From NCBI GenBank assembly GCA_003497445.1, contig DNNX01000011.1:1-8927 (forward strand): a stretch of DNA of 8,927 nucleotides, in the 5' to 3' direction. Positions 5,959 through 8,927 of this stretch are shown piece by piece (positions within the stretch are counted from its first letter, which is position 1; each line of letters begins with the position of its first letter). The notes below the pieces were generated by a model that was given only the letters and a program-made list of their open reading frames with translations, was not told the origin of the DNA and did no database searches. The DNA is from Acholeplasmataceae bacterium. Lineage in GTDB: Bacteria > Bacillota_I > Bacilli_A > Acholeplasmatales > Acholeplasmataceae. The position numbers and the translations under genes were made by a program.

Positions 5959-8927
5959 ATGAAAAAATTACTTTTATTGGTAGCATCATTCGCACTCGTA
6001 TTTGGCTTAGTTGCATGTGAAGATCTCGAAACGGTAGATCCAGCACAAGCAACACTCCAAGGTGCATATGATACTTTAAATGGATTAATTTCAGACCCTT
6101 CAAACATCACCGGTAACTTTACCGTACCAACATTACTTGTTGGTGGTGTTGAAGCAACATGGTCTTCAGATAATCCAGGGGTTGTCACAGTTGGACAACC
6201 AGCAAATAATTTAGCAGTTGTAACGGTGAACCGTCCTGCATTTGGTGAACCAGATGCAAATGTGACGCTAACAGCAACGCTTATGATTGCATCAGAACTT
6301 GATGAGACGGTGGAGCTTACACTTTCATGGAACATTGAACTTACTGTTAAAGCAAGTGAAGTTGAAGAAGTGACAATTGAAAACATTGCAGATGTACTTG
6401 CATTAAATGATGTTGCATATGATGGAACTTATCAAGTCTCACTTGAAAACTTAACAATTGTGGGTAAAGGATCTGATTCAGCATTTGCATATGACGGTTC
6501 AGGCATTATCCAAATGTATGGTGGGGATGTTTCATCACTAGAAGTTGGAAAAGTATATGATGTTTCAGGAACAACAGAGTGGTATTATGGTATTTGGGAA
6601 ATTACCTCTTGGACAGCTGAAGAAGATACAGCCGCTACACCAGAAATGCCAACAAAAGAAGTGATTACTGATATTGCAGCATATGTTAATGGATTATTAG
6701 CTGCAGAAGAAGATCAATATGCTTATGGCGACGCATCCAGTGGTGCGTTTGAAACAGTATACGCAACCGTTACTGGTCGCGTATATGTCATTCCTGGTGA
6801 TACATCAAACTATAATACATATTTAATGCCAACGAATTATGATACAACACAAACATGGGTGCCAGGTACTACGGATGATCCAACTGTTGGTTTAATGTTA
6901 TATTACAACACGTTTAACATGGCTGAAATTAAAGCGTATGATGGAAAAGTCATTACAATTGATATTTTAATTTATACATTTAGATCAAATAATAAAGCAT
7001 TTGCTTTCTATTATGTTGGTGGTGCAGACGGTATCGTTGCGAGCCTTTCTGATGAAGAAGCAATTGAAGTAGACAGCAATGCATTATCAGTTCCTTTTAA
7101 TATTTTAGAAGACACAACACTCTCATTACCTACAACAGGTGCGAATGGCACAACGATTGTATGGACATCTGATAATGAAGCTGTGATTAATCCTACAACA
7201 GGTGCTGTTACAGTACCAACAGATGGACAAGTTACTGTAGAACTTACTGCAACCGTTTCTTTAGGATCTGCGACCGCAGTTGTGAAAACATTTACTGTTA
7301 AAGTTGGTATTTCACCAGTAGTTTCAATTTCTGAAGCATTACTGATTGCCTCAGGAGAAATTGCCGTCGTTCAAGGATACGTCACAATGAATGTTGATGG
7401 AAGCAACTTCTTATTACAAGATGAAACAGGCGCAATAGATTTATATATGCCTGGTGATAGTGATGAAAAAACAGCGATTTTAGCAGCATTAGCAAGTGGT
7501 GAGCTTGTTGAAGTTGTAGGTGAAAGAGGCGCATATAGAGGATTAGAACAATTATCTAATATTACAAGTGTTTCAGTTGTACCAGAACCTGAAATCGAAT
7601 TCCCTATTATTGTTGATGTTACAGCACTTTCAGAACTTGAAGGTTTAGTTGCTCAACTTGTAAGATTTAGAAACTTAGAAGTTGTAAGCATTGCTTATGA
7701 CAACTATGGAAACTTAGATATTACCGCTACGATGGGTAGCGAAACCGTTGAAATTCGCTGGGATTCAAGAACTGGAGATCCAGCTGGATTCCCTACTGAA
7801 CTTGAAGCTGGTGACATCATTAATGTAGTTGCAGGTGTTTACTATAGTAATTCACCAAGATTAAGAATTGATTCAGCAGATGATGTTTCAACACCTCCAA
7901 TGACCATTGCAAATGCACTACTTGAAGCGGCAGACACTGTCGTTACTGTTGAAGGGTACATCACAATGAATGTTGATGGTAATAACTTCTTCATTCAAGA
8001 TGGTACTGGTGCAATCGATATCTATGCAGGTGGTGGCGCAAGTCCAACAAAAGATGCATTATTACGCGCATACCATGGACGTTATGCTGTTCAAATTACT
8101 GCAAAACGTGGTGCATACAATGGATTAGAACAATTATCAACAATCACAGCAATTAAGTTATTAGACAGCATTGGAACAGCGTTCCCTATGCCTATGGTTG
8201 TCACAAGTGTTGCTGATTTATCTGGTTACATTGCTCAACAAATTCGTTTAGAAGGACTCGTATTTGTTGGTCAATCAACAGACAGTTATGGTAATCAAGA
8301 TTTTGAATTCACATTAGGTAGTGAAACCGTAGATATTCGTTGGGATTCAAGAACTGGCGATCCGGTTGGATTCCCACTAACACTTGAAGCTGGTGATGTA
8401 ATTGATGCAGTTGTTGGTGTATACTGGTCAAATGGTGCAAGATTAAGAATAGATGCCGAGGGAGACTTTACATTACCTCCAATGACCATAGCAAACGCAT
8501 TACTTGAAGCAGCAGATACTGTTGTTGTTGTAAGAGGATTTGTCACTTTAAATGTCGATGGAAGTAACTTCTTGTTCCAAGACAATACAGGTGCGCTTGA
8601 CATTTATATGCCAGGAACAAGTGCTCAAAAAGATGCATTATTAGCAGCATATCACGGTGGTTATGCTGTTGAAATCCAAGCAACAAGAGGTGCATATAGA
8701 GGACTTGAACAAGTATCTAGTGTACAATTTGTCAATGTTATATCCGTACCTGGATTTGAATTCCCAACACCAGTGGATGTGACGGCAATGGATGTGACGG
8801 CATTAGATGCTTATCAAGCGCAATTAGTTGAGTTTAAAGGATTAGAAGTTGTAAGCATTGCTTACGACAACTATGGTAACTTAGATATTGAAGTAACAAA
8901 TGGCTCTGCAACATTCTTTATTCGTTG
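5959..8927 (+). CDS. Large repeat-containing surface lipoprotein, 3' truncated by window
   Basis: The frame is open for 989 codons and continues past the right edge. AGGGAG at 5947-5952 is 6 bases before the ATG. The signal peptide MKKLLLLVASFALVFGLVAC has lipobox LVAC; Cys20 is the only cysteine, as expected of an acylated surface protein. Regions in order: an atypical bacterial Ig-like domain at about 45-132 (ATWSSDNPGVVTV, NRPAFGEPDANVTLTATL); a segment about 135-225 that looks like a small beta barrel; an aromatic-rich segment about 235-365; a second Ig-like domain at about 373-450 (IVWTSDNEAVINPTTGAVTV); then three repeats of about 193 residues from 455 on. Each repeat has NVDGxNF, QDxTGAxDxY and RGAYxGLEQ motifs, resembling OB-fold modules found in secreted nucleases and nucleotidases such as YhcR. 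The protein is acidic. Any catalytic domain would lie beyond the window. It is probably cotranscribed with the importer. Function unknown; polymer binding or hydrolysis is inference. Confidence 0.9.
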   Translation, partial: MKKLLLLVASFALVFGLVACEDLETVDPAQATLQGAYDTLNGLISDPSNITGNFTVPTLLVGGVEATWSSDNPGVVTVGQPANNLAVVTVNRPAFGEPDANVTLTATLMIASELDETVELTLSWNIELTVKASEVEEVTIENIADVLALNDVAYDGTYQVSLENLTIVGKGSDSAFAYDGSGIIQMYGGDVSSLEVGKVYDVSGTTEWYYGIWEITSWTAEEDTAATPEMPTKEVITDIAAYVNGLLAAEEDQYAYGDASSGAFETVYATVTGRVYVIPGDTSNYNTYLMPTNYDTTQTWVPGTTDDPTVGLMLYYNTFNMAEIKAYDGKVITIDILIYTFRSNNKAFAFYYVGGADGIVASLSDEEAIEVDSNALSVPFNILEDTTLSLPTTGANGTTIVWTSDNEAVINPTTGAVTVPTDGQVTVELTATVSLGSATAVVKTFTVKVGISPVVSISEALLIASGEIAVVQGYVTMNVDGSNFLLQDETGAIDLYMPGDSDEKTAILAALASGELVEVVGERGAYRGLEQLSNITSVSVVPEPEIEFPIIVDVTALSELEGLVAQLVRFRNLEVVSIAYDNYGNLDITATMGSETVEIRWDSRTGDPAGFPTELEAGDIINVVAGVYYSNSPRLRIDSADDVSTPPMTIANALLEAADTVVTVEGYITMNVDGNNFFIQDGTGAIDIYAGGGASPTKDALLRAYHGRYAVQITAKRGAYNGLEQLSTITAIKLLDSIGTAFPMPMVVTSVADLSGYIAQQIRLEGLVFVGQSTDSYGNQDFEFTLGSETVDIRWDSRTGDPVGFPLTLEAGDVIDAVVGVYWSNGARLRIDAEGDFTLPPMTIANALLEAADTVVVVRGFVTLNVDGSNFLFQDNTGALDIYMPGTSAQKDALLAAYHGGYAVEIQATRGAYRGLEQVSSVQFVNVISVPGFEFPTPVDVTAMDVTALDAYQAQLVEFKGLEVVSIAYDNYGNLDIEVTNGSATFFIR
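7321..7899 (+). repeat. Lipoprotein repeat unit 1 (193 codons)
   Basis: Residues 455-647. The first half holds NVDGSNF (478-484), QDETGAIDLY (487-496) and RGAYRGLEQ (523-531). The second half holds VVSIAYDNYGNLDI (575-588) and ETVEIRWDSRTGDP (595-608), ending LRIDSADDV. Both halves read as beta-strand-rich, OB-like modules, so one unit may be two linked barrels. Confidence 0.85.
7900..8481 (+). repeat. Lipoprotein repeat unit 2 (194 codons)
   Basis: Residues 648-841, opening PPMTIANALLEAADT across its border. It carries NVDGNNF (671-677), QDGTGAIDIY (680-689), RGAYNGLEQ (717-725) and ETVDIRWDSRTGDP (789-802). The segment matching the AYDNYGNLDI part of unit 1 is diverged here (VGQSTDSYGNQDFEF). 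Confidence 0.85.
8482..8927 (+). repeat. Lipoprotein repeat unit 3, cut by window edge
   Basis: Residues 842-989 and beyond. It has NVDGSNF (865-871), QDNTGALDIY (874-883), RGAYRGLEQ (910-918) and VVSIAYDNYGNLDI near 964-977, then breaks off at the position of the conserved IRW. More units may follow. Confidence 0.83.
8774..8803 (+). repeat. 15-base tandem duplication inside repeat unit 3
   Basis: TGGATGTGACGGCA occurs exactly at 8774-8787 and again at 8789-8802 (period 15). It produces DVTAMDVTAL, where unit 1 has a single DVTAL. The event is in frame and sits in the linker between the two halves of the unit. Confidence 0.85.

Noticed and set aside
5922..6386. 154-codon open frame on the minus strand
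   Set aside because: It lies antisense to the lipoprotein start, is Ser/Thr/Val-rich as expected from the complementary strand, and resembles no protein family. It is a shadow of the coding strand.
8295..8603. 102-codon open frame on the minus strand
   Set aside because: It is antisense to the OB-like repeats with no ribosome site or recognisable domain; its openness follows from the codon usage of the + strand gene.

Overview
The window comes from an AT-rich, Gram-positive-type genome. Every visible Trp codon is TGG, and no reading frame needs TGA as a sense codon, so the standard genetic code applies rather than the Mycoplasma/Spiroplasma code. Two proteins carry lipoprotein signal peptides. 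The sugar-type ABC ATPase carries a large insertion of the kind I recall from Mollicutes UgpC-like proteins. Together these features suggest a standard-code relative of the Mollicutes, for example an Acholeplasma- or Izemoplasma-like lineage. That placement is an inference and is not proven by the sequence.

Layout, all on the + strand: (1) 1-819 is the C-terminal part of asparaginyl-tRNA synthetase (asnS), cut by the left edge. (2) 820-1043 is a 224-base gap. It holds a good promoter (852-879), a possible 25-codon leader ORF (901-978) and a strong intrinsic-terminator hairpin (988-1025), which sits just before the ribosome binding site of the next gene. This arrangement looks like a transcription attenuator. 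(3) 1044-5932 is a complete CUT1-type (carbohydrate uptake) ABC importer operon: ATPase with a ~140-residue helical insertion, two permeases, and a UgpB-like solute-binding lipoprotein. (4) From 5959 to the right edge runs a very large lipoprotein, open for at least 989 codons. It has atypical Ig-like domains and at least three ~193-residue OB-fold-like repeats, and it runs off the window.

The five genes after the leader are packed closely: a 1-base overlap, then gaps of 10, 26 and 26 bases. They are probably one transcription unit. The binding protein would deliver a carbohydrate or polyol-phosphate to the two-permease channel, powered by the ATPase. The large surface lipoprotein, made from the same mRNA, may capture or process the substrate or a polymer outside the cell. 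Its function cannot be read from the part seen here. No tRNA, rRNA, CRISPR array, insertion sequence or phage gene was seen.
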